Shown here piece by piece: positions 44,291 through 53,619 of a DNA stretch of 64,000 nt. Numbering within the stretch: position 1 is the first letter of the stretch; every line of letters starts with the position of its first letter. Origin of the DNA: Paenibacillus radicis (ex Gao et al. 2016). Its GTDB lineage: Bacteria > Bacillota > Bacilli > Paenibacillales > Paenibacillaceae. A model generated the notes under the pieces. The model searched no databases. It saw nothing but the letters and a program-made list of their open reading frames with translations, and was not told where the DNA came from. Made by a program: the position numbers and the translations under genes. The stretch lies in contig NZ_BMHY01000012.1 of the NCBI RefSeq assembly GCF_014641555.1, positions 18,954 through 82,953 on the forward strand, read 5' to 3'.

Positions 44291-45298
44291 ATGAACAGAT
44301 GGTTGGGCAAGAAGTCGGTTGGATTGGTTATTTGCGCACTGGTATTGGCAATAATTGCAACGGGTTGTGGGGCTAAAGCAAACAACTCTACTAATAAGAG
44401 TGGTAATGAAGCAGCAGGAAATTCCGAGCAAGCTTCCGGAGAGACTCGCATTGTAAAGCACGCGATGGGCGAAACAAAAATTACAGGTACGCCTAAGCGT
44501 GTTGTCGTTCTGACGAATGAAGGAACGGAAGCTGTTCTGGCGCTTGGCATCAAACCTGTAGGCGCGGTTCAATCTTTTACAGGCAATCCATGGTACGATC
44601 ATATTGCTTCCGAGATGGAAGGCGTGGAGGTGCTGGGTAAAGAAGGCCAGCCAAACGTTGAACTGATTGCCGGTCTTCAGCCGGATCTGATTATCGCGAA
44701 CAAAATGCGTCATGAGAAAATCTATGAGCAGCTGAAAGCGATCGCTCCAACAGTAGAGTCCGAGACGCTGCGCGGCGAATGGAAAAATAACTTCAAGCTG
44801 TATGCAGAAGCGCTTGGCAAAACAGCGGAAGGCGACAAGCTTCTGGCGGACTTCGATGCCCGTATCGAAGATTTCAAAGCACAAGCTGGCGACAAGCTGA
44901 AAGAAACGATCTCATTCGTACGCTTCATGGGCGGTAAAACCCGTGTGTACCAACTGGATACGTTCTCCGGCATTATTGCAAGCCAAATCGGTCTTGCCCG
45001 CAACGAAATGACGCTGAACACGAAAGAAACGTTTGCCGATGAAATTACGAAAGAGCGCCTTCCAGAAGTGGATGCTCACCGCATTATCTATTTCACCTAT
45101 GAGACAGGCGACGGCAAAGGCAATGACCAAGAGAAGGAATGGACGAATGACCCGCTCTGGACAGGTCTTAGCGCTGTAAAAGAAAAACGCGCTTACCGTG
45201 TGAACGATGCGATCTGGAACACGGCAGGCGGCATTAAAGCAGCGAACCTGATGCTCACTGAGCTGGCTGAAATCTACGGCATTCAATTGAAAAACTAA
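44291..45298 (+). CDS. Iron-siderophore-binding lipoprotein (FecB/FhuD type)
   Basis: This encodes 335 residues. ATG 44291 follows AGGGGGAG by 10 nt; the ATG at 44255 overlaps the Fur box. The lipobox ATGC places the lipidated cysteine at residue 26. The type III binding fold shows TPKRVVVLTNEGTEAVLALG at its start and NVELIAGLQPDLIIANKMRH, the usual entry to the first lobe. It ends in TAGGIKAANLMLTELAEIYG. It captures a ferric siderophore, possibly citrate-like or hydroxamate, for the divergently encoded permeases. Confidence 0.93.
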   Translation: MNRWLGKKSVGLVICALVLAIIATGCGAKANNSTNKSGNEAAGNSEQASGETRIVKHAMGETKITGTPKRVVVLTNEGTEAVLALGIKPVGAVQSFTGNPWYDHIASEMEGVEVLGKEGQPNVELIAGLQPDLIIANKMRHEKIYEQLKAIAPTVESETLRGEWKNNFKLYAEALGKTAEGDKLLADFDARIEDFKAQAGDKLKETISFVRFMGGKTRVYQLDTFSGIIASQIGLARNEMTLNTKETFADEITKERLPEVDAHRIIYFTYETGDGKGNDQEKEWTNDPLWTGLSAVKEKRAYRVNDAIWNTAGGIKAANLMLTELAEIYGIQLKN

Positions 45299-45314
45299 TT
45301 TAGCTGCCTAATAG

Positions 45315-45365
45315 AAAAAGGCTGTGGAAAGCAGAATGATCTGCTTGTTCCACAGCCTTTTTTTG
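45315..45365. terminator. Bidirectional terminator between the iron-binding gene and copD
   Basis: AAAAAGGCTGTGGAA with AGCAG pairs with CTGCT and TTCCACAGCCTTTTT, ending both convergent genes. Confidence 0.9.
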
Positions 45366-45386
45366 CGTCTAACCACTTGTCGCTTG

Positions 45387-46475
45387 CTAGGCGGATAAGC
45401 CGAACATAAGCGTGAAATAACCGAATACCGAAGCGAGCAAACCCATTGCGGCTGCCGGAGCTAGCCGGTTACTGCGGTACATGAGGACGAAACCGACGAG
45501 CATAATCAATGCAGCCGCAAGCATCAGCAGGCTTGCCAGATTCGGGTGTAGTCCAAGAACCAGATCCGGGCTGAAACTGCCTTGATAAATCGATGTGAAC
45601 AAAGGCGAAGGCGATACCGATTGCAGCGTATCTTTAACATTATGCGGCGGTGTTTGCTGACCCAGTATGCCTGTCACGATAAATACGAGCAGCGCCACCG
45701 CGCTTTCCGCTTTCAACCATGGCCGAGGATTGAAGCTGCTGCTCTTCTTGATCATAGAGCGGTAGCCAAACCCGTTCGAATATGCAAATAAAACGAGCGG
45801 CAGCAGCAGCAAATGTTTGATCAGCAATAATTGGCCGTAGGGCAGCATCCAGGAAGCCACATATTGCGGCGTTGTGAAGCCCATCAGCATAATGCCTGCA
45901 AGGATTGCGATTAGGAAACAGCCTATCGCGACAGGTGAGAACCAGCCGAGAAATGCCTCCCAATGGTGCTCATTCCGCGAGAACCAGCCTGCTATCAGCA
46001 GGATGCCGATCCAAACCGCGACAGCTATAAAATGAGCGGAGTGGACGATCAGTCCTTTTGTGCCATATAACGTTGACGCGTGGCTGGCATACCCGAGCCA
46101 AATGGCCAGGAGCAGTGTGATGAACAATCCGACCTTGGGCATATGCTTGTCATTGCGGAACGATGGGAGCGCCAGCAGCACGGTTAAGCCAAGCGAGGCG
46201 ACCAGCGTCCAAATCCATGCTTTTCCGGCTTTAATATCGATCAGAATGCTCTTGATCATCGTGCCGTAGGGTGTTTCGAATTCTTTGGCAAACAGCAGCG
46301 CCGACTGGTGAATCGGCACGAAGGAGAGCAGCGGGATTGCAATGACGCAGGCCAGAAGCAACCCGTTTGGCACGGTGACATCAGGACGCCGACTCTCTGG
46401 AACGAGACGAATGATAAACGTGCCCATCAGTATAGCAAAGCAAAGATAAAGAAGCGCCTCGCTGACATAGGTCAT
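45387..46475 (-). CDS. copD: CopD-family copper resistance membrane protein
   Basis: This 362-residue protein has about nine hydrophobic segments. A CopD domain covers about residues 140-270, with the histidines of LIVHSAHFIAVAVWIGILLI and LLIKHLLLLPLVLFAY as likely metal or heme ligands. Its start overlaps the copC stop (ATGA), so the two are translationally coupled. CopC-CopD pairs move or hold copper at the membrane. Many Firmicutes fuse the two as YcnJ; here they are separate. Confidence 0.85.
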   Translation of the reverse strand: MTYVSEALLYLCFAILMGTFIIRLVPESRRPDVTVPNGLLLACVIAIPLLSFVPIHQSALLFAKEFETPYGTMIKSILIDIKAGKAWIWTLVASLGLTVLLALPSFRNDKHMPKVGLFITLLLAIWLGYASHASTLYGTKGLIVHSAHFIAVAVWIGILLIAGWFSRNEHHWEAFLGWFSPVAIGCFLIAILAGIMLMGFTTPQYVASWMLPYGQLLLIKHLLLLPLVLFAYSNGFGYRSMIKKSSSFNPRPWLKAESAVALLVFIVTGILGQQTPPHNVKDTLQSVSPSPLFTSIYQGSFSPDLVLGLHPNLASLLMLAAALIMLVGFVLMYRSNRLAPAAAMGLLASVFGYFTLMFGLSA

Positions 46476-47083
46476 CCTTTGCGCCTCCGCGAGATGAGGA
46501 TTGCTGCTACCAAAGCGATGACTGTAATGACGACGGCAACAACAAGAATCGGCCCAAGTGCCATATCACTATTTTGCGTAGTGGGAGTGTTTCCGTTATT
46601 GGAAGCTTGATCGGGTACCGCTGGCACCTCTGTTGGTGTTTCGGCCGGCGTTTCCGTTGGATCAGCGCTTGGAACCGGAGTCGCATCCGGCGTTGCCGTG
46701 GCAGCTGCTTCCTCTGGCGCATCGACAGTAAAGGAATAATCGCCTGATATGGTGTGACCGTCAGCGCCCATGATCGTCCATTTGACCGTATAGCTGCCGT
46801 TAGCAAGCTTCTCCGGCAAATCGCCGCTCATCGTATTTCCGTCTACGACGGATTTGCCCGTCTTCACTTCTTCAGCGGCTTCGTTGAGCAATTTAAATTT
46901 GCTGAGCTTTTCAATCTTTGTATTGAAAGTCATTGTAATTTCACTTGGTGAGACATTGACAGTTTCACCATCCCCCGGAACGGCGCTGTCCATCTTGGAG
47001 TGCGCCATAGCGGCGGATGGGAACAGGATGAGTAAGGCTGCCAAAAGTACAAATATGTTGCTTGCCATCATTTTTAAACGCAT
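46472..47083 (-). CDS. copC: CopC-domain copper-binding protein with C-terminal membrane anchor
   Basis: This encodes 203 residues from an ATG 8 nt after GGGAGGA. The signal peptide ends at AMA, leaving an N-terminal histidine (HSKMDSAVPGDGETV), which in CopC is a Cu(II) ligand of the copper brace. The second ligand histidine is in GADGHTISGDYSF. A Pro/Thr/Ala-rich linker (about residues 125-170) leads to one transmembrane helix (ILVVAVVITVIALVAAILI) and a basic tail, so it is tethered outside the cell. Confidence 0.88.
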   Translation of the reverse strand: MRLKMMASNIFVLLAALLILFPSAAMAHSKMDSAVPGDGETVNVSPSEITMTFNTKIEKLSKFKLLNEAAEEVKTGKSVVDGNTMSGDLPEKLANGSYTVKWTIMGADGHTISGDYSFTVDAPEEAAATATPDATPVPSADPTETPAETPTEVPAVPDQASNNGNTPTTQNSDMALGPILVVAVVITVIALVAAILISRRRKG

Positions 47084-47404
47084 GTGAATTTCCTCCCAAA
47101 AGGCTAGTCATAATCGAATTTGATAGCATTATAACAGAAAGATGGAGGCCGCGAACGGCAAAAAAGGGGCAATTGATTGCGGCTTTATGAACATTGTTTC
47201 AATAAATCGCAAAAAACGAAAGGATTTGCAAGCATTTGCCGCATATTGCGCCGTGCGAACCGAATACATTGAATTACTGCGACCCTAATCGGCAATATTG
47301 CGATTTCCAGCATTTGACGATAAAGCTTGGAATCCCATACTGTTGGTTTCATAGGGAGTTTATATTCCGCGAAATATGGCTTGTAAAAGGAGTGTAAGGA
47401 ATCG
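47084..47404. other. Intergenic region between copC and the CNNM-type gene
   Basis: This 321-bp divergent spacer should hold promoters for both neighbours. I see no gene. The Mg-sensing M-box motif that might be expected before a CorC/CNNM gene is not apparent. Confidence 0.4.
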
Positions 47405-48787
47405 TTGGGCGATCCTTTACCGATCATTTGGCAGTTGGCGCTTATCGTGATGCTGGTATTTATGAACGGTTTTTTTGTAGCAGCGGAGTTTGCAATGGTG
47501 AAAGTAAGGGGCAGCCGGATTGACACGCTTGCCTCTGAAGGACACAAGCGGGCAAAGCTTGCCACGCATTTGACAGCAAATCTGGACGCTTATTTGTCCG
47601 CCTGCCAGCTTGGTATCACGCTTGCTTCGCTCGGGCTTGGCTGGATCGGCGAGCCTGCGATTAAGGATTTGATCGAGCCGTGGTTTCATGCGCTCGGCTT
47701 CCGCAATGCCGTTCTCGTTCATGGTGTTTCCTTCGCTATAGCATTCCTCTTTATTACGATTCTGCATATTGTTCTAGGCGAGCTTGCACCCAAGACGGTT
47801 GCGATCCGCAAGGCAGAGAAGGTAACGCTTCTGACTGCGCTGCCGCTCGTTTACTTTTACAAGCTGATGTATCCGTTTATTTGGGTGCTGAACGGGCTTG
47901 CCGGATGGCTGCTGCAGCGGTTCGGACTGGAGCCGGCCTCCGAGCTTGCATCCGCCCATACGGAGGAAGAGATTCGGATTTTGATGAAAGAAAGTCATAA
48001 AAGCGGACTGATCGACAATACGGAGCTGACGCTGGTCGACAATATTTTTGATTTTGCAGAAACGACGGCTCGTGAAATTATGATTCCTCGCACGGAAATG
48101 ATTTGCCTCTATATGAAGCTGTCGCTGGAGGAAAATAAGACGATCGCGCTGGAGCATATGCGTACTCGTTATCCGGTATGCGAGAATGAGAAAGACAATA
48201 TTATCGGGTTTGTCCATATTAAAGATATGCTGAAGGATTCGGACCATGCCCTCTCGGACATTCGACAAATGATGAGGCCGGTCATGACGGTTCCCGAATC
48301 GATGCAGATTAGCAATTTATTGAAGCTGATGCAAAAGCGGAAGTCGCAAATTGCCATTCTGATTGATGAGTACGGAGGCACTTCCGGCCTTGTGACGCTG
48401 GAGGATATTATGGAAGAAATCGTTGGCGAAATTCAGGACGAATTTGATGAAGAGCGGCCGGAAATCGAGAAGCGGGACGATTCCACTTTTTCTATAAGCG
48501 GACTTATGCTGATTGAGGAAGTGAACAGCTACTTCGGATTGGATATCGACAGCGATGATTATGATACGATTGGCGGTTGGGTATATTCGCGAATTGAGAA
48601 TCCGCCGCAGCGCGGGCAGCGGGTCGCCTATGGTGAAGGCATCGTCTTTGTCATCGAAGAAACGGATCATTTGCGGATATCACGAATTGCAGTGGAGAAG
48701 ACAGGTGAAAATGCCGGAGCGGGTCGTGATGGAAGCGATAGCGACCGGGGAAGGCGGTATGGAAATGCATCTCCCGGCAGCGATTAA
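47405..48787 (+). CDS. CNNM/CorC-type membrane protein (hemolysin-like)
   Basis: This encodes 460 residues from a TTG at 47405, shortly after AAGGAGTGTAAGGA. The DUF21/CNNM membrane domain spans about residues 1-190 with four hydrophobic segments (LVFMNGFFVAAEFAMVKVRG and GLGWIGEPAIKDLI are typical). Two CBS domains follow (MIPRTEMICLYMKLSLEE and IRQMMRPVMTVPESM), then a CorC/HlyC domain (about 355-430). Relatives are linked to magnesium or cobalt efflux. The last ~25 residues are Gly/Ser/Asp/Arg-rich and not part of any domain. Confidence 0.9.
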   Translation: MGDPLPIIWQLALIVMLVFMNGFFVAAEFAMVKVRGSRIDTLASEGHKRAKLATHLTANLDAYLSACQLGITLASLGLGWIGEPAIKDLIEPWFHALGFRNAVLVHGVSFAIAFLFITILHIVLGELAPKTVAIRKAEKVTLLTALPLVYFYKLMYPFIWVLNGLAGWLLQRFGLEPASELASAHTEEEIRILMKESHKSGLIDNTELTLVDNIFDFAETTAREIMIPRTEMICLYMKLSLEENKTIALEHMRTRYPVCENEKDNIIGFVHIKDMLKDSDHALSDIRQMMRPVMTVPESMQISNLLKLMQKRKSQIAILIDEYGGTSGLVTLEDIMEEIVGEIQDEFDEERPEIEKRDDSTFSISGLMLIEEVNSYFGLDIDSDDYDTIGGWVYSRIENPPQRGQRVAYGEGIVFVIEETDHLRISRIAVEKTGENAGAGRDGSDSDRGRRYGNASPGSD

Positions 48788-48814
48788 TTCAGTTATAATA
48801 TAGGCGTGCGAAAA

Positions 48815-48857
48815 AAAGGACCTCTTCCCGGTTGGTGGGATTTTGAGGTCCTTTCTG
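48815..48857. terminator. Terminator after the CNNM-type gene
   Basis: AAAGGACCTC (48815-48824) pairs with GAGGTCCTTT (48845-48854), with a T-run. It is 27 bp past the stop codon and can also serve mnmA on the other strand. Confidence 0.85.
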
Positions 48858-48923
48858 TTAATCAGCAGACTGTTCCCGTTGTTGTGTTCGGATACGGGTT
48901 AAGCTGCTTGTAAAATGTTTAAT

Positions 48924-50063
48924 TTAAGCTTGTGCGACAGCAAGCTCGTATACGGCAGGGTCGATTTTATGCACCTTGTCGATCGTACCGCCGCCGAGGC
49001 AAATATCGCCGTCGTATAGAACGACAGCTTGTCCTGGCGTAATGGCTTTTTGCGGGCTGTCGAATACGACGCTCGCTTCGCCGTCTGCTCCGAAAGTTAC
49101 CGTAACGGCTTGGTCCGGCTGACGGTAGCGGAATTTCGCTGTGCAGCGGAAGCTTTGTTCCGGCTTAGCAGGCGCGATCCAGTTGAAGCCGCTCGCCGTT
49201 AAGCCTGTGGAGTATAAGCTTGGGTGGTTTTCGCCTTGGATAACGTACAAAATGTTGCGCTCCAAATCTTTGTCGGCGACAAACCATGGCTCGCCGTTGC
49301 CGGACCCGCCAATGCCCAAACCTTGGCGTTGACCAAGCGTGTAATACATCAAACCGTCATGACGGCCTTTCACCTCGCCGCTGCGAATGTCAATCATCTC
49401 GCCGGGCTGAGCTGGAAGATAGCTGCCGAGAAAGGTTTTGAAGTTGCGTTCGCCGATAAAGCAGACACCGGTACTGTCTTTTTTCTTCGCCGTATAGAGC
49501 CCGGCTTCTTCGGCAATCCGCCGAACCTCAGGCTTAGGCAGATGACCGATGGGGAACATCGCTTTTGCCAGCTGGCGTTGGCTGAGCGCGCTAAGGAAGT
49601 AGGTCTGATCCTTATTGCCGTCTACGCCGCGAAGCAGCTTCGTCTCGCCGTCTGCTGTGCGTTCCACACGGGCGTAGTGTCCGGTAGCGAGATAATCTGC
49701 GCCAAGCTCGTTGGCCTTTTGCAGAAAATCGCCGAACTTGATTTCCCGGTTGCACATGACGTCTGGATTTGGCGTGCGGCCGCGTTTATATTCATCGAGA
49801 AAGTAAGTAAACACTTTATCGAAATATTGCTTTTCAAAGTTGACCGTGTAGTATGGAATGCCGATTTGGTCGCATACGCGGCGCACATCCTCTGCATCTT
49901 CCTCCGCCGTACAGTGGCCGAACTCATCAGTATCGTCCCAGTTTTTCATGAAGATGCCGATTACTTCGTAGCCTTGCTGCTTCAGCAGCAGCGCGGTAAC
50001 GGACGAGTCCACACCGCCGGACATGCCCACGACGACTCTCGTATTTTTATTCGATTGCTCCAT
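48924..50063 (-). CDS. mnmA: tRNA-specific 2-thiouridylase
   Basis: This 379-residue enzyme puts sulfur on U34 of Lys, Glu and Gln tRNAs. The PP-loop GMSGGVDSS is at residues 13-21. Catalytic cysteines are C104 (PDVMCNREIKF) and C201 (STGVCFIGERNF). Length is typical. It is divergent from cymR and the cysteine desulfurase, which is the probable dedicated sulfur donor (as YrvO is in B. subtilis, where mnmA lies directly downstream of it). Here mnmA has moved to the opposite strand. Confidence 0.96.
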   Translation of the reverse strand: MEQSNKNTRVVVGMSGGVDSSVTALLLKQQGYEVIGIFMKNWDDTDEFGHCTAEEDAEDVRRVCDQIGIPYYTVNFEKQYFDKVFTYFLDEYKRGRTPNPDVMCNREIKFGDFLQKANELGADYLATGHYARVERTADGETKLLRGVDGNKDQTYFLSALSQRQLAKAMFPIGHLPKPEVRRIAEEAGLYTAKKKDSTGVCFIGERNFKTFLGSYLPAQPGEMIDIRSGEVKGRHDGLMYYTLGQRQGLGIGGSGNGEPWFVADKDLERNILYVIQGENHPSLYSTGLTASGFNWIAPAKPEQSFRCTAKFRYRQPDQAVTVTFGADGEASVVFDSPQKAITPGQAVVLYDGDICLGGGTIDKVHKIDPAVYELAVAQA

Positions 50064-50302
50064 TATGTTGCACCGCCTTTATTTTGCAAACTTCCAGCCG
50101 GTTGCGTTTGTTTGACAGAAACCGAGCCTCGTACCATTGTATCATAGAAGAAAAACTTTTTCATGGAAGCACAAACCTTTTCTCGCATGTTCGCTGCCGA
50201 ATATGTTAACATAGATGTGATATGGGAATACCATGATTTATAGCGAAGAGATCAAGGAAACATTCACATAAGCTAGTTATTAAACAAAGAGAGGTGCAGA
50301 TT

Positions 50303-50722
50303 ATGAAAATATCGACGAAAGGCCGTTACGGTCTAACGATTATGATGGAGCTTGCGGCTAAATTTGGAGAAGGTCCGATTTCGCTCAAAAGCATTGCCGA
50401 GCGGAACCAGCTTTCCGAGCACTATTTGGAGCAATTGGTAGCGCCTCTGCGTAATGCAGGTCAAGTGAAAAGTATTCGTGGCGCTTACGGCGGCTATATT
50501 TTGTCTAAAGAGCCAGAGACGATTACAGCAGGAGATATTATTCGTATTTTGGAAGGGCCAATTTCGCCTGTTGATTTCACGGAAGAAGACGATCCGGCTA
50601 AACGTGATTTGTGGCTGCGCATCCGTGACAGCATCGCAGAGGTGCTGGATTCGACGACGCTTGCCGATCTTGTAACGTTTCAAGATGCCGGCAAAGTCGA
50701 CAATTATATGTTTTACATTTAA
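50303..50722 (+). CDS. cymR: Rrf2-family regulator, CymR-like
   Basis: This encodes 139 residues from ATG 50303 after AGAGAGG; a GTG at 50294 is less likely. The winged helix-turn-helix fits Rrf2 (MKISTKGRYGLTIMMELAAK, then LKSIAERNQLSEHYLEQLVA and KSIRGAYGGYILSK). It has no cysteine at all, so it is not an Fe-S-binding IscR and fits CymR, the master repressor of cysteine metabolism that works with CysK. It is 18 nt upstream of the cysteine desulfurase gene. Confidence 0.9.
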   Translation: MKISTKGRYGLTIMMELAAKFGEGPISLKSIAERNQLSEHYLEQLVAPLRNAGQVKSIRGAYGGYILSKEPETITAGDIIRILEGPISPVDFTEEDDPAKRDLWLRIRDSIAEVLDSTTLADLVTFQDAGKVDNYMFYI

Positions 50723-50740
50723 TGTAAGAAGGTATGCGAT

Positions 50741-51895
50741 ATGAAAAGCTATTATTTTGACCATGCGGCGACAACGCCCATGCATCCGGAAGTCGCTAAA
50801 GTGATGCTGGCGATTATGCAAGGAGCTGGCGGCAATCCGTCCAGCATGCATGCTTTCGGCCGCGAAGCGAAGCTGCAAGTAAGCCGCGCCCGCGATACGA
50901 TTGCGGCCGCTCTGGGCTGCAAGCCGACCGAGCTGGTATTTACTTCCGGTGGAACGGAAAGCGACAACGCTGCCATCATCGGAGCAGCCATGGCGATGAG
51001 AAAAAACGGGAAAAACCATATTATTACATCAACTGCTGAGCATCATGCGGTTCTTCATACATGTGAATTTTTGAGCCGCGAAGGCTTCAGCGTCACTTAC
51101 TTACCCGTCGACGGTACAGGTAAGGTGTCGCCGGAGGATGTTGCGGCTGCGATTACGCCGGAAACCGGTCTGATTACGATTATGCACGGGAACAATGAAG
51201 TAGGCACGCTGAATCCGATCGAGGCGATTGGAGCTGTTGCGAAAGCACAAGGCGTGCTTTTTCACGTTGATGCGGTACAATCCTTTGGGTTGCTGGACTA
51301 TCGGCTGCAGCAGATTCCCGTCGATTTCATGAGCTTTTCCGCTCATAAAATTAACGGCCCGCAAGGGATAGGCGCGCTTTATATTGCGAACGGTACACCG
51401 TTTGAGCCAATTGCACACGGCGGATCACAGGAGCGAAAGCGGAGAGCAGGGACGGAAAACGTCGCCGGCATTGCCGGTTTCGCTAAAGCTGTTGACATTT
51501 GTGTGAACAATCGTGCCGAAAAGCAACTTTTGATGGACAAGCTTCGTAAGGAGTGGATAGGGCGGCTGAAAGCTGCTATGCCAGACGTTGAAATCATCGT
51601 CAACGGCGATGAGGCAGACGGACTGCCGCATATCGTCAATCTCAGCTTTATCGGGATTGATACAGAGACGATGCTAATGAGTCTCGATCTGGCTGGTATA
51701 GCCGCATCTAGCGGTTCCGCCTGCACGTCGGGCGCGTTGGAGCGGTCCCATGTGCTTCGTGCAATGGATTTGCCTGAAGAAAGATTGAATTCCGCTGTTC
51801 GGTTTAGCTTCGGTTTGGGGAATACTGTGGAGGAACTGGAAGACGCTGCGAAAATCGTTGAAACGATTTCCGCTCGTATCCGTACTAACGTCTAG
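50741..51895 (+). CDS. Cysteine desulfurase (IscS/NifS family, YrvO-like)
   Basis: This 384-residue PLP enzyme releases sulfur from cysteine for tRNA thiolation and possibly Fe-S assembly. The PLP lysine is about K203 in SFSAHKINGPQGIG, with the aspartate in HVDAVQSFG. The persulfide cysteine is C328 in SGSACTSGALERSHVLRAM, a mobile loop of the class I (IscS-like) type. It follows cymR in an operon and lies opposite mnmA, pointing to sulfur supply for s2U34. Confidence 0.94.
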   Translation: MKSYYFDHAATTPMHPEVAKVMLAIMQGAGGNPSSMHAFGREAKLQVSRARDTIAAALGCKPTELVFTSGGTESDNAAIIGAAMAMRKNGKNHIITSTAEHHAVLHTCEFLSREGFSVTYLPVDGTGKVSPEDVAAAITPETGLITIMHGNNEVGTLNPIEAIGAVAKAQGVLFHVDAVQSFGLLDYRLQQIPVDFMSFSAHKINGPQGIGALYIANGTPFEPIAHGGSQERKRRAGTENVAGIAGFAKAVDICVNNRAEKQLLMDKLRKEWIGRLKAAMPDVEIIVNGDEADGLPHIVNLSFIGIDTETMLMSLDLAGIAASSGSACTSGALERSHVLRAMDLPEERLNSAVRFSFGLGNTVEELEDAAKIVETISARIRTNV

Positions 51896-51913
51896 GAGGC
51901 CTCCGAACGCAGC

Positions 51914-52459
51914 GTGATCAAACTTCAACAACTAATCGGACTTCCGGTCATCGTCATTCATTCCGGCAAACATGCCGGTGTGGTAAGGGATGCATGGTTT
52001 GATGAGCATTGGAAGCTGCTCGGCCTGGTTCTCTCGAACGCCAAATGGTTCGGATCGGCCGTGCTGGCAGTCAAATGGTCGGATGTGCTGACCTGCGGCG
52101 AGGACGCGGTGCTTATCTCTGGAGAAGAAGCGGTGAAGCCGGTGAAATCGGCTGAAATTCTAAGATCCTTCGAGACCGGAGTCGTAAAACTTAAAGATTT
52201 GCCGGTCGTAACCGTTCAAGGCTTGCAGCTTGGACGAGTGTCCGATGTTTATTTTTACCCGTTTCAGGGTACACAAATAGTAGGCTATGAGCTTACGGAT
52301 GGTTTTATATCGGATCTGATGGAAGGGCGCAAATGGCTTAGAGCCCCGGAAGATCCGGAGGCCGTGCTGCTCGGGGAAGACGCGATTATTGTTCCTGCTG
52401 TCAGTGAAGCGGAATTGGAGCCTGTCGCAGCTTCCAATTCAGAATATAGGGAGAAATGA
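51914..52459 (+). CDS. PRC-barrel domain protein (YrrD-like)
   Basis: This 181-residue protein contains two PRC-barrel modules (LIGLPVIVIHSGKHAGVVRD at residues 8-27, and KDLPVVTVQGLQLGRVSDVY near 96-115). A GTG start at 51914 is used. The AGGAGG overlapping the previous stop is 14 nt away and forms part of the palindrome AGGAGGCCTCC, so translation may depend on readthrough from the desulfurase gene. The position corresponds to yrrD in B. subtilis. PRC barrels bind RNA or proteins; its exact role is unknown. Confidence 0.8.
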   Translation: MIKLQQLIGLPVIVIHSGKHAGVVRDAWFDEHWKLLGLVLSNAKWFGSAVLAVKWSDVLTCGEDAVLISGEEAVKPVKSAEILRSFETGVVKLKDLPVVTVQGLQLGRVSDVYFYPFQGTQIVGYELTDGFISDLMEGRKWLRAPEDPEAVLLGEDAIIVPAVSEAELEPVAASNSEYREK

Positions 52460-52462
52460 AAG

Positions 52463-52660
52463 ATGATGAGATGTCCCAATTGCAATTCCAAAGATATTGG
52501 TAAAATCGGTTCCCATCAATTTTATTGCTGGGGCTGCTTCATTGAGCTGACAGTGAACGGTGAGAAAATGTCGGTCTACCAGGTGGAAGAGGATGGCACG
52601 CTAAGCTCTCTCGACGACTTGTTCTTCGAGGAAGAAATGCCGCAAATCCATGCCAATTAA
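52463..52660 (+). CDS. Small zinc-ribbon protein of unknown function
   Basis: This encodes 65 residues with two CxxC pairs (MMRCPNCNSKDIG and FYCWGCFIEL) that should bind zinc, followed by an acidic C-terminus. It begins 3 nt after the PRC-barrel gene and is followed by a strong terminator, so it is the end of the cymR operon. The function is not known to me. Confidence 0.8.
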   Translation: MMRCPNCNSKDIGKIGSHQFYCWGCFIELTVNGEKMSVYQVEEDGTLSSLDDLFFEEEMPQIHAN

Positions 52661-52682
52661 ATGGCATATGCATGATGAAGTT

Positions 52683-52711
52683 ACGCTCCCTGACTAGGGA
52701 GCGTTTTTTTG
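52683..52711 (+). terminator. Terminator of the cymR operon
   Basis: ACGCTCCC (52683-52690) pairs perfectly with GGGAGCGT (52697-52704), followed by TTTTTT. Confidence 0.93.
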
Positions 52712-52738
52712 TTGTTTATCGCAAGGGAATCGGCGTAA

Positions 52739-52972
52739 TTAGCGAAGCTGGTTCGCTAATGAACGTAGTAAATTTCTCTAAATGGTGGAAAAAGAGGGGC
52801 GTGGGGGCTGCAGCGCATAAATTTACTCTATAGTGTACATCGTTTTCTCAACAGCGAAAAAACTTCCTCTATTGCTCCCAAAAGCCCCAAAACACGCCGA
52901 TTCGTTGACTAATTAATGAACTTTCCTCCGTTAAATTGCGAAGTAGCTTCGCTAATAAGTGTGGGTGACCCA
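52739..52972 (+). repeat. Family C repeat, copy 1
   Basis: This ~230-bp element has a hairpin at each end: TTAGCGAA/TTCGCTAA at the left and GCGAAG-TA-GCTTCGC at the right. An internal pair GGCGTG and GGGGCT with AGCCCC and CACGCC gives further dyad symmetry. A second copy lies 368 bp downstream in the same orientation. Confidence 0.8.
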
Positions 52973-53106
52973 CAGGCGAACCAATCTGCTGTAAGTTCTG
53001 GCTGGATTACTTCAGAGCAGCTATATCGTCTAATGGATCGCTGAATGATCAATTACTCTGTTATAAAGTAACTAATTACTATCTCTAGTTGTCCGTCAAT
53101 GGGTCA

Positions 53107-53340
53107 ATAGCGAAGCAAGTTCGCTAATGAACGTAGTAAATTTCTCTAAATGGTGGCAAAAGAGGGTCGTAAAGGATGTAGCGCATAAATTTACTCTATA
53201 GTGTACATCGTTTTCTCAACAGAGAAAAAACTTCCTCTATTGCTCCCAAAAGCTCCAAAACACGCCGATTCGTTGACTAATTAATGAACTTTCCTCCGTT
53301 AAATTGCGAAGTCGCTTCACTAATAAGTAAGGGTGACGAA
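53107..53340 (+). repeat. Family C repeat, copy 2
   Basis: This is about 90 percent identical by eye to copy 1 over its length. The terminal hairpins are slightly degraded (ATAGCGAA at the left, CACTAATAAG at the right), and the internal GGCGTG arm has decayed to GGTCGT. The spacer between the copies is unrelated. Confidence 0.8.
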
Positions 53341-53480
53341 AAGGAAAGCCGAACCCGAACCCGCATACATAGCTTAGACATCGCATCAACCAAATAAGTA
53401 AAAAACCTTGATGATCACTTTAGCGTACCGAATATCGCGTATCATCAGACTTCCTTAGTTGGTTGATAAGAGCAGACAGG

Positions 53481-53610
53481 AAGCGAAGGTGAGCGGAGAG
53501 TTTCGAGTTCGGGCAGACTTTTTGAAGATTCGACTTATTCATAATCGGGTAAGCGATGTAGAAATAGAATCAAGAATGGCAGCATGAACCGAAACACGCA
53601 GCGACCCTGA
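53481..53610 (+). repeat. Family B structured repeat, copy 4
   Basis: This is the first of three tandem copies with a 139-bp period. GATTC pairs with GAATC and ATCG with CGAT around the GGTAAG loop. The AATCAAGAATGGCAGC core and GAACCGAAACACGCAGCGAC tail are present. Confidence 0.85.
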
Positions 53611-53619
53611 TGTGTTCAG

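Noticed and set aside
47084..47404. Mg-sensing M-box before the CNNM-type gene
   Set aside because: The conserved M-box segments are not visible.
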